A stretch of 57,899 nucleotides of DNA. It comes from Flavobacteriales bacterium. Its GTDB lineage: Bacteria; Bacteroidota; Bacteroidia; Flavobacteriales; TMED113. This document shows positions 37,860-48,200 of the stretch, piece by piece. Location: assembly GCA_002714185.1 (NCBI GenBank), contig PAWM01000005.1, positions 1 through 57,899 of the forward strand, given 5' to 3'. Below the pieces are notes generated by a model. That model was not told the origin of the DNA. It saw only the letters and a list, made by a program, of their open reading frames with translations, and did no database searches. Both the position numbers and the translations under genes were made by a program. Each line of letters opens with the position of its first letter. Within the stretch, counting starts at the first letter, position 1.

Positions 37860-38246
37860 TTACATAGCAGAATATAAATACTCTTCAATAACAGTACTTA
37901 ATCTATGTATTTCATCAATAAATAATACATCTCTATCATCTAAACTTGTTAATAATCCGGCTAAATCACCAGGTTTGTCAAGTACTGGTCCAGATGTAAT
38001 TTTTAAATTAGAACCTAACTCATTTGAAATAATATTTGCTAATGTTGTTTTACCCAATCCAGGCGGACCATATAATAATACATGATCCATACCCTCACCT
38101 CTTCTATTTGCAGCTTCAACAAATATTTCTAAATTTGAAATTACATTTTTTTGACCCGAAAAATCACGAAACGAACTTGGTCTTAATTTATTTTCAAACT
38201 CAGAATCTAATGAGTTATAATTAATAGTTTTACCTTTATCTTCCAT
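37860..38246 (-). CDS. ruvB: RuvB, N-terminal part, stopped at codon 129
   Basis: RuvB is the AAA+ motor for branch migration with RuvA. This part has Walker A GPPGLGKT (60-67) and Walker B LFIDEIH (108-114). It ends EEYLYSAM, then TAA at 37862-37860. Homologues have a nearly invariant Glu there (SAMEDF or SAMEDY), so GAA to TAA by one base explains the break. Joined with 37230-37841 the gene has 338 coding positions plus stop, the normal RuvB length. It follows coxA by 57 bases at the end of the act-cox operon. Confidence 0.9.
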   Translation of the reverse strand: MEDKGKTINYNSLDSEFENKLRPSSFRDFSGQKNVISNLEIFVEAANRRGEGMDHVLLYGPPGLGKTTLANIISNELGSNLKITSGPVLDKPGDLAGLLTSLDDRDVLFIDEIHRLSTVIEEYLYSAM

Positions 38247-38302
38247 ATAAATCTATCTAGATAAACAAGGTAAGAATTAATTAAAAGAAAAACTAAAAAT
38301 GG

Positions 38303-40060
38303 CTAGTGATGTTCTTCTTCACCTTCCTTCATAGGAACTATTTGAGATACAAAGTCATCATCCATTCCAGGTTTCGAATAATCATACGCCCATCTATGAA
38401 CTGACGGTATTTCACCAGGCCAGTTACCGTGAATTCTTTCTACAGGAGTTGTCCATTCTAATGTATTTGATTTCCAGGGATTTTGTGATGATATAGGACC
38501 TCGAAAAATACTATAGAAAAAATTAAAGAAAAATACTACTTGTATCAAAGCACCTGCTATAGCAAAAAAACTAACTACTTCATTAATGTCTAATAAATTA
38601 TCGAACATTGGAAATGCAGTATTTGAATAATATCTCCTTGGTAGACCTGCCATACCTAAGAAGTGCATCGGGAAAAATGTACCATAAGCACAAATAAATG
38701 TACCCCAAAAATGAATGTAGCCTAGTTTAAGGTTCATTAACCTTCCATACATTTTTGGGAACCAGTGATAAACACCTGCAAGCATACCAAAAATTGCTGA
38801 TAAACCCATCACAATATGGAAATGTGCAACTACAAAATAAGTATCATGTACATTTATATCTAGAGCACTATCTCCTAAAATTAAACCTGTTAATCCACCA
38901 GTAATAAATGTCGAGACTAAACCTATTGAAAATAACATTGCAGGAGTAAATTGCAGATTACCCCTCCAAAGAGTGGCTATGTAATTGAATACCTTAATAG
39001 CGGAAGGAATAGCAATTAATAATGTAGTAAAAACAAATACAGAACCTAAAAAGGGGTTCATTCCTGTAATAAACATATGATGACCCCAAACAATAAATGA
39101 TAAGAATGCAATTGCTAAAATAGAACCTATCATTGCTCTATAGCCAAAAATTGGCTTTCTTGAATTTGTTGCAATAATTTCTGATGTAATTCCAAGTGCT
39201 GGTAATAGAACTATATAAACTTCTGGATGACCTAAAAACCAAAATAGATGCTGGAATAAAATAGGGTTACCACCCGCATGAGAAAGCACTTCACCCTGAA
39301 CTAATATATCAGATAAAAAGAAACTAGTACCAAAACTTCTATCAAAAACTAACAATAAAGCAGCGGAAAGTAATACTGGAAAAGATAAAACACCTAAAAT
39401 AGCGGTAACAAGTAATGCCCACACGGTTAAAGGAAGTCTAGTAAGAGACATGCCTTCTGCTCTTAAATTAAGTACTGTTACTATATAGTTGAGACCTCCT
39501 AGTAAAGAGGAAACAATAAATAAAGTCATACTAACAAGCCATAATGTCATACCTAACCCAGAACCAGATATTGTTTCAGGCACTGCACTTAAAGGAGGAT
39601 AAATTGTCCATCCAGCAGATGCAGGACCAGACTGGACAAATAAGGACACTATCATCACTACACTAGATGCAAAAAAGAACCAATAAGAAAGCATATTTAA
39701 AAAACCTGATGCCATATCTCTGGCACCAATTTGAAGCGGAATTAGTAAATTCGCAAATGTTCCACTTAAACCACCTGTTAACACAAAAAACACCATTATG
39801 GTGCCATGTATAGTTACTAATGATAAATAAATATCAGGACTCATTACACCCCCTTCAGCCCATCTTCCAAGAAATGTGCCTAAAATACTGCTTGATTCTC
39901 CGGGATTAGCAAGTTGAATTCGAAATAAAGCAGACATAACCATAGCAATTACGCCCATTACCATACCTGTTATCAAAAATTGTTTTGATATCATTTTATG
40001 ATCTAAACTAAAAACATATTTTGAAAAAAAGTTTTCTTTATGATGTCCTTCTATGCCCAT
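38303..40060 (-). CDS. coxA: Cytochrome c oxidase subunit I
   Basis: The 585-aa catalytic subunit reduces oxygen to water and pumps protons. Ligands are all visible: low-spin heme His85 (TIHGTIMVFF) and His415 (HFHIVMG), CuB His278 cross-linked to Tyr282 in GHPEVY, CuB His327/His328 in WGHHMF, and high-spin heme His413. HDTYFVVAHFH begins at 405. About twelve helices are expected. An A-type oxidase is indicated by the Tyr in GHPEVY. It follows coxB by 15 bases and ends with TAG. Confidence 0.96.
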   Translation of the reverse strand: MGIEGHHKENFFSKYVFSLDHKMISKQFLITGMVMGVIAMVMSALFRIQLANPGESSSILGTFLGRWAEGGVMSPDIYLSLVTIHGTIMVFFVLTGGLSGTFANLLIPLQIGARDMASGFLNMLSYWFFFASSVVMIVSLFVQSGPASAGWTIYPPLSAVPETISGSGLGMTLWLVSMTLFIVSSLLGGLNYIVTVLNLRAEGMSLTRLPLTVWALLVTAILGVLSFPVLLSAALLLVFDRSFGTSFFLSDILVQGEVLSHAGGNPILFQHLFWFLGHPEVYIVLLPALGITSEIIATNSRKPIFGYRAMIGSILAIAFLSFIVWGHHMFITGMNPFLGSVFVFTTLLIAIPSAIKVFNYIATLWRGNLQFTPAMLFSIGLVSTFITGGLTGLILGDSALDINVHDTYFVVAHFHIVMGLSAIFGMLAGVYHWFPKMYGRLMNLKLGYIHFWGTFICAYGTFFPMHFLGMAGLPRRYYSNTAFPMFDNLLDINEVVSFFAIAGALIQVVFFFNFFYSIFRGPISSQNPWKSNTLEWTTPVERIHGNWPGEIPSVHRWAYDYSKPGMDDDFVSQIVPMKEGEEEHH

Positions 40061-40075
40061 AATTCTGAATTTTAA

Positions 40076-41209
40076 TTATAAATTAGAAATTTTTGTTTGA
40101 TTTTGAGTCTCCAACCATGCATTATATTCTTCTTCAGTTTCAACTATTACTTTCATTTGCATATTATAGTGTGCAGCCCCACATATTTTATTACATAACA
40201 TAACATATTCAAAAGAATCATTATTTAATTCTTTCTTCATATCAGCACTAGTAATAGTTGGAGTAAAGGCAAATTGAGTTGTTGTTCCTGGAACACAATT
40301 CATTTGAACACGAAAGTGAGGGAGATATGCAGAATGAATCACATCCTGTGATCGGAATTTAAATAAAACTTTTTTACCTACTGGAAGATGCAATTCTTTT
40401 GTAATTATATCATCTTCAGCTGCCATTAATTTATCCATTGGAGTAGTTATAAAATATGTCATCAATGTTTTTTTCTTTTTCTCCAACTTTTCTAACCTTT
40501 TAGAAATTAGTTTTTTTTCTGCAGGATTTTCACTTTTTTTTATATCATTTGTCAATTTTTGGATCTTTTTATCAAGATTTTCGATTTGACTATCTTTAGT
40601 TGATTGCGATATTACTCCTAATTCATTTTTACCACCAACAAATCTAACATCTGCTCTCCCTAATTGATTGTCGTCACCTGCATATCTAGCTGTCCAGTTA
40701 AATTGTTTTGCATACACTTCAACGACCATAGCATCAGAAATATCTTGATTCACGATTTTCCCCCATACTACTAGACCATAACTTATTAGAGCCATTAAAA
40801 CAACTGCAGGTATTGCAGTCCAAAAAAACTCTAGCTTATTATTGTGTGTAATATAGCTAGCCTGATTATTTTCCTTTCCTCTATATATAAAAGCTACACC
40901 GAACAGTAAGGGAGTTAAAATTAAAAATACAACAATAATTAATCCCATAGTTGTATCCCATAAATTATCTATTAAAGGACCATGTTCTGATGCAGATATT
41001 TGCAAAGTTTGATCCATCCATTCTGCTCGCTGCCAAAAGAAAAATACTAATAAACCAATACCACTTAATAATAAAAGTATTCCATTAATATGATTAGATC
41101 TATCACTAACTTCATTTTTTGTTTTTGTTATTATATTAGATATTTCAAATATTCTAACAACCTGAGCAACAAAAACTACTACAAATAAAACAATTAATAC
41201 GTTTATCAT
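40076..41209 (-). CDS. coxB: Cytochrome c oxidase subunit II with charged insert
   Basis: The 377-aa subunit accepts electrons from cytochrome c at a CuA centre. Three N-terminal hydrophobic segments precede the periplasmic cupredoxin domain. CuA ligands are His292 (VIHSAYLP), Cys339 and Cys343 (CNKICG), His347 and Met350. Between FNWTARYAGDDNQLGRADVR and the CuA strands lies a Lys/Glu-rich insert at about residues 201-255 that looks like a helical hairpin or coiled coil. There is no fused cytochrome c domain. It lies 12 bases after actF in the Act operon. Confidence 0.94.
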   Translation of the reverse strand: MINVLIVLFVVVFVAQVVRIFEISNIITKTKNEVSDRSNHINGILLLLSGIGLLVFFFWQRAEWMDQTLQISASEHGPLIDNLWDTTMGLIIVVFLILTPLLFGVAFIYRGKENNQASYITHNNKLEFFWTAIPAVVLMALISYGLVVWGKIVNQDISDAMVVEVYAKQFNWTARYAGDDNQLGRADVRFVGGKNELGVISQSTKDSQIENLDKKIQKLTNDIKKSENPAEKKLISKRLEKLEKKKKTLMTYFITTPMDKLMAAEDDIITKELHLPVGKKVLFKFRSQDVIHSAYLPHFRVQMNCVPGTTTQFAFTPTITSADMKKELNNDSFEYVMLCNKICGAAHYNMQMKVIVETEEEYNAWLETQNQTKISNL

Positions 41210-41221
41210 TTTTCAATTATA

Positions 41222-42715
41222 TTAAATATGATGATGTTCACTTTCAATTAACATTGGATGATTTTTCTGACTGAGTGGAACTTTACTTAATGAGTTCAAT
41301 ACAATAAAAGTAAAGAATCCTATATATCCTAAAAATGTACCTATCTCTACAAAACCTAAATGCCAATGTGTACCTACAGTACCGGGCATAATCATAACAT
41401 AAACATCAATAAAGTGTCCAATTAAAATTAAAATAGCAACAAATAAAACTTGTCCCTTTAATCTCTTAGCAGCTCGATCTTGAATCAAAAGCATTGGTGT
41501 TGCAAAATTTAAAATCAAAGCAATAATAATTAATATATGATATGATTCAAATCGAATTAAATAATATGTAACTTCTTCAGGGATATTAGAATACCAAATT
41601 AACATATATTGAGCAAACCATAGATATGTCCAAAAAATACTAAAAGCTAATAAATATCTACCAAAATCATGCATATGATTTTCATTTACATTTTCTAGAT
41701 ATCCACTATACTTTAAATGAATAGTAATAATTGCAATAACAGCACATGCAGAAACAAAAAATGATGCAAAACTATACCAACCAAAAAGTGTACTAAACCA
41801 ATGAGTATCTATAGACATAATCCAATCCCAAGCACCTGTAGAAGTAGTTACAGCCGCAAAAACAATGAAAATTGCAGAAGTAGTGAACATTTTATTATGC
41901 CACCTTAAGCCTCCTTCAAGATCTTCATTTAAAGAAAATTTTCTCAACATAAAGGCCGCCAAACACCAACCTATTAAATAAATGAAAGCTCTAATAAGAA
42001 AAAAAGGAATATTTAAATATGCCGTTTTACCAGCGATTATATAATCATATTTTTTATTTTTTACAACACCATCTATTTTTTCATTTGAATAAATTGGATA
42101 ATCTGTACCAATAGTATCTTCTACAACATACTCATTTGTTAATGCTGCATCCATCCAATGGTAAGTATGATGCCAATGTAAAGCTCCTGTTATTATTATA
42201 AATAACATTATTAAACCGCCAAAAGGCAAAAACGAAGTCACTGCTTGAGGTACTCTAAGTAGAGATGCTGACCATCCTGATTGAGAGATATATTGAACTG
42301 CTAGCCACACTAAAGCTCCCAATGAAATCATTAAAAAAAACAAATTACTTACAAATAAACTGGACCAAGGTCTTTGTTTTTGAGCATGAAAGTAATGTTT
42401 AGTAATATAAATAACATCATCAATTGTTTCAGCCCTTTCTATTTCTTCTTGTGAAAAGTGACAATGTAATTTATTTTCTATTGCATAAAATAAATCCGAA
42501 AATTTATAATCTCCATTACTTTTATATTTACTGTGAGATTTATCTTTTACTGTAACAGTCGATAATTCTTGATAAAGTGTTTTTACAGTTTTTTTAATTT
42601 CATCATCGGAATAATGTTTTTCTGAGGCAGAATAAAAACCATAACTAATAGCAATAATACCAATAGCAATTAAAGCAAAACATATTTTTTTAGTATTTTT
42701 TGTAAATGTATACAT
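41222..42715 (-). CDS. actF: Alternative complex III subunit ActF (NrfD-like)
   Basis: This 497-aa NrfD/PsrC-like integral membrane subunit of alternative complex III is often annotated as quinol:cytochrome c oxidoreductase quinone-binding subunit 2. About ten helices can be traced, including FLPFGGLIMLFIIITGALHW and WDWIMSIDTHWFSTLFGWY. A soluble, charged N-terminal stretch of roughly 100 residues follows the first helix. The C-terminus ends in a His cluster (SEHHHI). It directly abuts actE with no spacer. Confidence 0.92.
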   Translation of the reverse strand: MYTFTKNTKKICFALIAIGIIAISYGFYSASEKHYSDDEIKKTVKTLYQELSTVTVKDKSHSKYKSNGDYKFSDLFYAIENKLHCHFSQEEIERAETIDDVIYITKHYFHAQKQRPWSSLFVSNLFFLMISLGALVWLAVQYISQSGWSASLLRVPQAVTSFLPFGGLIMLFIIITGALHWHHTYHWMDAALTNEYVVEDTIGTDYPIYSNEKIDGVVKNKKYDYIIAGKTAYLNIPFFLIRAFIYLIGWCLAAFMLRKFSLNEDLEGGLRWHNKMFTTSAIFIVFAAVTTSTGAWDWIMSIDTHWFSTLFGWYSFASFFVSACAVIAIITIHLKYSGYLENVNENHMHDFGRYLLAFSIFWTYLWFAQYMLIWYSNIPEEVTYYLIRFESYHILIIIALILNFATPMLLIQDRAAKRLKGQVLFVAILILIGHFIDVYVMIMPGTVGTHWHLGFVEIGTFLGYIGFFTFIVLNSLSKVPLSQKNHPMLIESEHHHI

Positions 42716-43330
42716 CTAATTATTTTCTTTTTGTAATTCATTAACATACATTATAATTTTCCACCTTTCATCAGAATTTATCTGAGATGCATGTGGACCC
42801 ATCGCATTAAAACCATAAGTGATTGCATGGTACATATGTCCGTCTGATAAGCCTTTCATGGTTGTTCCTGACCGTCTTACTAATAAATCATCAGTATAAC
42901 TAGGAACTGCACCATAAAGTGGGTGTTGAATAGAGCCATTACCATCTCCATTTTTACCATGACAGTGAGCACAAAACATAACATATAATGCCTCTCCTTC
43001 TTCAATATTTTTTAAATTATTTTCAAGGGGATTAATAAGTTCTTCACCCGATTTAATATAATCATCTAATGTGTTTTCATACTCAAATGGGACATAACCT
43101 CTAGGAATAGTTCCCTTAACAGGTAGTCTTGCAGTAGAATTATCATTAAATAATGGATTTGCTGAATATGTTTCATATGATGGCGACCTATACATATTAG
43201 GCATATACTCATAACCAGGGTGTCTAGTTAGTTCTCTTCCGTCAGATGAAGAGTCACCACAGCCCATTGTGACTATTATTACTAATACTAATATATAAGT
43301 TAACTTATTAAGCATATTATTATTTTTCAT
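42716..43330 (-). CDS. actE: Alternative complex III cytochrome c subunit ActE
   Basis: This 204-aa monoheme cytochrome c has a probable lipoprotein signal (VTMGCGDSS). The heme site is CAHCH in MFCAHCHGKNGDGNG, and NAMGPHASQI probably supplies the axial Met. It passes electrons from ActA/ActB to the oxidase or to soluble cytochrome c. The start overlaps the actD end by 11 bases and the stop (TAG) touches the actF start, so expression is tightly coupled. Confidence 0.92.
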   Translation of the reverse strand: MKNNNMLNKLTYILVLVIIVTMGCGDSSSDGRELTRHPGYEYMPNMYRSPSYETYSANPLFNDNSTARLPVKGTIPRGYVPFEYENTLDDYIKSGEELINPLENNLKNIEEGEALYVMFCAHCHGKNGDGNGSIQHPLYGAVPSYTDDLLVRRSGTTMKGLSDGHMYHAITYGFNAMGPHASQINSDERWKIIMYVNELQKENN

Positions 43331-43847
43331 TTATTTCTTCAGCTCCTGTAATTTTCATTAAATCTTTTATTTTTTTTACTTCTTTTTCATCTCCACTTGT
43401 GTGAATTTCCATTAAGAATTTATCATCTGTTGTTCTAGAATCTGGACTTTTGGATGTAGAGCCTGGGTATAAACCACATCTAATTAAAAATGTAATTACC
43501 ATAAGATGAGCACCAAAAAATACTGTCATCTCAAATGTGACAGGTATAAAAGCTGGCATATTTTCATTTAAAGTAAAATTAGGCTTACCGCCTATATTCA
43601 TTGGCCAATCATATATCATTATATACCAAAACATCAAAAGTGCACATGATGCTCCTATACAACCATAAATAAATGAACAGATAGCAAGTCTTGAATACTT
43701 TAATCCCATAGCATTATCAAGACCATGAATAGGAAAAGGTGAGTATACCTCATTGACCTGATGTCCTTTACTGCGAATAGTTTTAACTGCATCTAAAATT
43801 ACATCATCATCCCCATATAATCCATATATAACTTTTTCTTTATTCAT
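43320..43847 (-). CDS. actD: Alternative complex III subunit ActD (DUF3341)
   Basis: This 175-aa protein has two central membrane helices and the DUF3341 features: an N-terminal ferredoxin-like part (VIYGLYGDDDVILDAVKTIR, then VYSPFPIHGLDNAMGL) and FEMTVFFGAHLMVITFL in the second helix. ActD is a membrane subunit holding the complex together; no cofactor is expected. It starts immediately after actC ends and overlaps actE by 11 bases. Confidence 0.93.
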   Translation of the reverse strand: MNKEKVIYGLYGDDDVILDAVKTIRSKGHQVNEVYSPFPIHGLDNAMGLKYSRLAICSFIYGCIGASCALLMFWYIMIYDWPMNIGGKPNFTLNENMPAFIPVTFEMTVFFGAHLMVITFLIRCGLYPGSTSKSPDSRTTDDKFLMEIHTSGDEKEVKKIKDLMKITGAEEINEK

Positions 43848-45215
43848 TTATTTTTTTTTATAATTATCACCTGATGATTTTAAAATTGTTTTTAATTCAG
43901 CTTGGGCAATAACCGGGAATGTTCTTGAATATAATAAAAACAATACCATAAAAAACCCGATAGTTCCAATAAATATACCAATATCAACAAATGTAGGTGA
44001 GAACATAGACCAACTAGATGGTAAAAAATCACGATGTAAAGATGTAACTATAATTACAAATCTTTCAAACCACATTCCAATATTTACAAATATTGATAAG
44101 ATGAATGTAAATACAATATTTCTTCTTAATTTTTTAAACCACATTAATTGAGGAGAAATCACATTGCATGTCATCATTGCCCAATATGCCCACCAATATG
44201 GTCCTGTTGCTCTATTTAAAAATGCATATTGCTCATATTCAACACCTGAATACCAAGCAATAAATAACTCTGTTATATAGGCTATTCCTACAATTGAACC
44301 AGTAACCATTATGATAATATTCATCATTTCAATATGTTGAATGGTAATATATGATTCCATATTAACTACTTTTCTCATAACAAGTAAGAGTGTTTGAACC
44401 ATAGCAAAGCCAGAAAAAATTGCACCTGCGACAAAATAAGGTGGAAAAATTGTTGTATGCCATCCAGGAATTACAGAGGTAGCAAAATCCATACTTACAA
44501 TTGAGTGAACTGATAAAACTAAAGGTGTAGCTAAACCTGCTAAAACTAATGACATAACCTCATGTCGCTGCCAATGTTTAGCTGTACCAGACCATCCAAA
44601 TGACAAAATAGTATACACTTTTTTAGCAAGTGGCTTAATTGCTCTGTCTCTAATTAGTGCAAAATCAGGAATTAAACCCATATACCAAAAAACAAGCGAA
44701 ACAGAAAAGTAAGTAGAAATAGCAAATACATCCCATAATAATGGGGAATTAAAATTGACCCATAAAGATCCATATTGATTAGGCAAAGGGAATACCCAAT
44801 AACCTACCCATAGCCTACCCATATGAATCAATGGAAATAATCCAGCTTGCACAACTGCAAAGATTGTCATAGCTTCAGATGATCGATTAATTGACAATCT
44901 CCATTTCTGTCTAAATAGTAGTAATACTGCAGAAATTAATGTACCGGCATGACCTATACCAACCCACCAAACAAAATTAGTAATATCCCAAGCCCATCCA
45001 ATTGTGTTATTTAAACCCCAAACACCTATTCCAGTACCAATAGTATAAAAAATACATCCAAAACCCCACAACATAGCTAAAGCAGATAATAAAAATAATG
45101 ACCACCACCACTTATTTGCACTGGTTTCTATTGGTTTTGCAATATCCTCACTTATATCGTGAAGTGACTTGTTACCAATAATTAAAGGTTCCCTAATTGA
45201 TGCTTCATGCTTCAT
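43848..45215 (-). CDS. actC: Alternative complex III subunit ActC (NrfD-like)
   Basis: The 455-aa NrfD/PsrC-type membrane protein is the main menaquinol-binding subunit. About ten helices are visible, with TNFVWWVGIGHAGTLISAVL, the MGRLWVGYWVFPLPNQ loop, GWHTTIFPPYFVAGAIFSGF and HRDFLPSSWSMFSPTFVDIG. Order and spacing (5 bases after actB, 0 before actD) fit the standard actABCDEF operon. Confidence 0.95.
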   Translation of the reverse strand: MKHEASIREPLIIGNKSLHDISEDIAKPIETSANKWWWSLFLLSALAMLWGFGCIFYTIGTGIGVWGLNNTIGWAWDITNFVWWVGIGHAGTLISAVLLLFRQKWRLSINRSSEAMTIFAVVQAGLFPLIHMGRLWVGYWVFPLPNQYGSLWVNFNSPLLWDVFAISTYFSVSLVFWYMGLIPDFALIRDRAIKPLAKKVYTILSFGWSGTAKHWQRHEVMSLVLAGLATPLVLSVHSIVSMDFATSVIPGWHTTIFPPYFVAGAIFSGFAMVQTLLLVMRKVVNMESYITIQHIEMMNIIIMVTGSIVGIAYITELFIAWYSGVEYEQYAFLNRATGPYWWAYWAMMTCNVISPQLMWFKKLRRNIVFTFILSIFVNIGMWFERFVIIVTSLHRDFLPSSWSMFSPTFVDIGIFIGTIGFFMVLFLLYSRTFPVIAQAELKTILKSSGDNYKKK

Positions 45216-45220
45216 TTAAT

Positions 45221-48200
45221 TTATACTTTTTTATTTCTAACTTTAGTCTTGTAAAAAACCGATGGTTGTGTGTTCAACTCTTCAATTAAATAGTATGATC
45301 TAGGATTTTTCTTTTCCACACTTACACGACTATTTTTATCCATAGCATCACCAAATGTAATAGCACCAGTATCACATGCTTTCTCACATGCACATGCGAT
45401 TTCACCATCCTTAATTTTTCTTCTCTCTTTTTTAGCATCTAACTTTGACTTCTGGATATTCTGAATGCACATAGTGCATTTCTCCATAACCCCCCTAGAT
45501 CGGACAGTAACATCAGGATTCAATACCATTTTCCCTAAATCATCATTCATATGATAATCAAATTGAGTATTATCACTATAATTGAACCAATTAAACCTTC
45601 TAACCTTATATGGACAATTATTCATACAATATCTAGTTCCTATACATCTATTATATGTCATATGATTTAATCCTTCTCTGGAATGAGTTGTCGCAGCTAC
45701 TGGACAGACTGTTTCACAAGGAGCATGATTACAATGTTGACACATAACAGGCTGAAAAACAACCTCTAGGCTCTCAGAATCAGAAGGCTCTTCCATCTTC
45801 TTATACATTTCAACAGCCCCAACACCTTCTTTCTTTGCAATTTCTTTTGTCATATCACTTGAGTAATATCGATCTATTCGAAGCCAGTGCATATCCCTAT
45901 TCTTTCTTACTTCTTCTTTACCAACAACAGGCACATTATTCTCAGCATGACAAGCAACTACACATGCTCCACAACCAGTACATGCATTTAAATCAATCGA
46001 CATATTCCAAAAATGGACATCTCTTTCATGTTCTTCCCATAAAGATAATTCACTTGGTTTAACATTGCCTTTATGAGAATGTAACAAAAATTGCTTATTC
46101 CCAGATTTTGGATCTTTTAAATAATTAGCCAAATTTGTTTCTTTAACAATATTACGGCCCATCATAGTATGACTATTCTGTGTGCATGCAAACTCATGCA
46201 CTCCAGGTACTTTTTCAATTATAATATTTTCTGTTTGTGCATTGGAAAAATTATTATAAAAACTAAATGCATTTACACCCACATTTTGACCAGATTTACC
46301 AACCTCTGTTCGACCATAACCAAAGGCAAGACCCAACACACCATAAGCTTGGCCTGGTTGTATATAAATAGGGCATTTTATTGTTTTTTTACCAACAGTA
46401 ATATTTACCATATCTCCATCTAAAGCACCGTTAGATACATGCCAATTTTTTAAATCTAAATCTCTTGCTTGAGCAGGGGAAATTGTTAAATAATTATCCC
46501 ATGTAACTTTAGAAATCGGATCTGGTAGTTCTTGCAACCAAGGATTATTTGCATGTGTACCTGTTCCAATAGAAGATTTTAGATATAATTGAAGTTCAAT
46601 ATCAGAACTTTTAGAAAGTATATTGTTATCAATTTTATCCTTAAAAATATATTTAAGTGAATTATTATTTGATTTATTACTATGATAACCATCATGTAAA
46701 ATCTTATTCCAATTAGTGGAGATATTATTTTTGCAATAATTACGTAAATAATCATAATAAATATCATCTCTACCCATCCATTTCAACAAGCTGTCTTGCA
46801 CCTGTCTAGAATCAAATAATGGTGATATTGTTGGCTGCTGTAGAACATAAAAGCCCGTATATGGATTCAAATCACCCCAACTTTCAAGATAATTTGTATC
46901 TGGGCAAACATAATCACACAAAGCAGATGTTTCATCTAGAGAATCAGAAAAAGATATTTTAGTCGACACCTTACTCAATGCATTTTTAAACGAATCTGAA
47001 TCACTTAATGTATATACCGGATTTGTATTCAAAAACATAACTACATCTACATTGTTATTATTCATATCAGATGTAAGATTAATTATATCATCATCTACTG
47101 ACGAATATACATTTGAATGAATAGTTGTAGAAATTGTTTTTTCGTAATTACCTAAGAGTTGATTGATTGCATTAATTACAACTTGCATTTCAATCATATC
47201 ACTTCCTGATATAATTAGAGATTTTCCCTTATTTAACCACAACTCATTTGCTACATCTCTAATAATATCATCATGTTGTGTCTTAGAAGTCTTAATAGAT
47301 TTTTTATTAGCTAAATCAAGTAAAAAGTCATATAATCTTAATATATATTTTGGCTGATCACTTAGTTTAATAGGAACTCTTTTATCCGCATTAGCACCTG
47401 TAACTGTCAATAGACTTTCAAATTGATAATGCCTCGACATCTTACCATTTTCTGGCTTTCTATTCAATGTATATTGTCTTGCATGTGCTGGATCAAGCCA
47501 CTCCGACAAAAAGTCTGCTCCAAAAGAAACAATGAAATCTGATTTATCAAATCTGTAGGTAGGAATAAATCTTTTACCAAAAGATTTATAATTAGCTGAT
47601 AGAATAGCATTTTTTGAAATTGTATCGTAAACAACTACATTAAAATTAGAGTATTTACTTTTAAATAAGTCAATTAATGATTGTGTAGAGGGACTGATAA
47701 TTGTTGGAGTTAAAAGCACCACTTTTTTTGTAGAATTTTTTAATTTCTGAACTATCTCCCTGTCAATAACATTCCAAGAAGTTTCAGAAGAATTTTTAAG
47801 AGGTTTTTTTAATCTATTTGAATCATATAAGGATAACACAGATGCTTGACACCTTGCATTTACTCCTCCTCCATACAATGGATTATGACTAGAATTTAAT
47901 AAAATTGGTCTACCCTCCCTGGTCTTAACTAATAAGCTACCAAAAACATTTTCAGAAAAATAACTACTTGCATAAAAAACGGGATTACCTGGAGTTATTT
48001 CTTCTGGCTTATTTAAATATGGAATTGATTTTACAACAGGTGCTTCACAAGAAGCTAAAGTAGCAGCAACAGAGCTAAATCCAAGAAACTTTAAGAAATC
48101 TCTTCTTGTTGTTGAAGAGGCAGACAATGTATCTGCATTCTCCATCATTGCTTCCAATGGTAACTTTTCATCAAACTCATTGGCTTTGTTGATGTTTTCA

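Noticed and set aside
4779-37862. Reassignment of TAA to an amino acid in this genome
   Set aside because: TAA is the normal terminator of most genes here (gpmI, sprA, ruvA, infB and many others), so global reassignment is not possible. Only error, mutation or partial readthrough remain.
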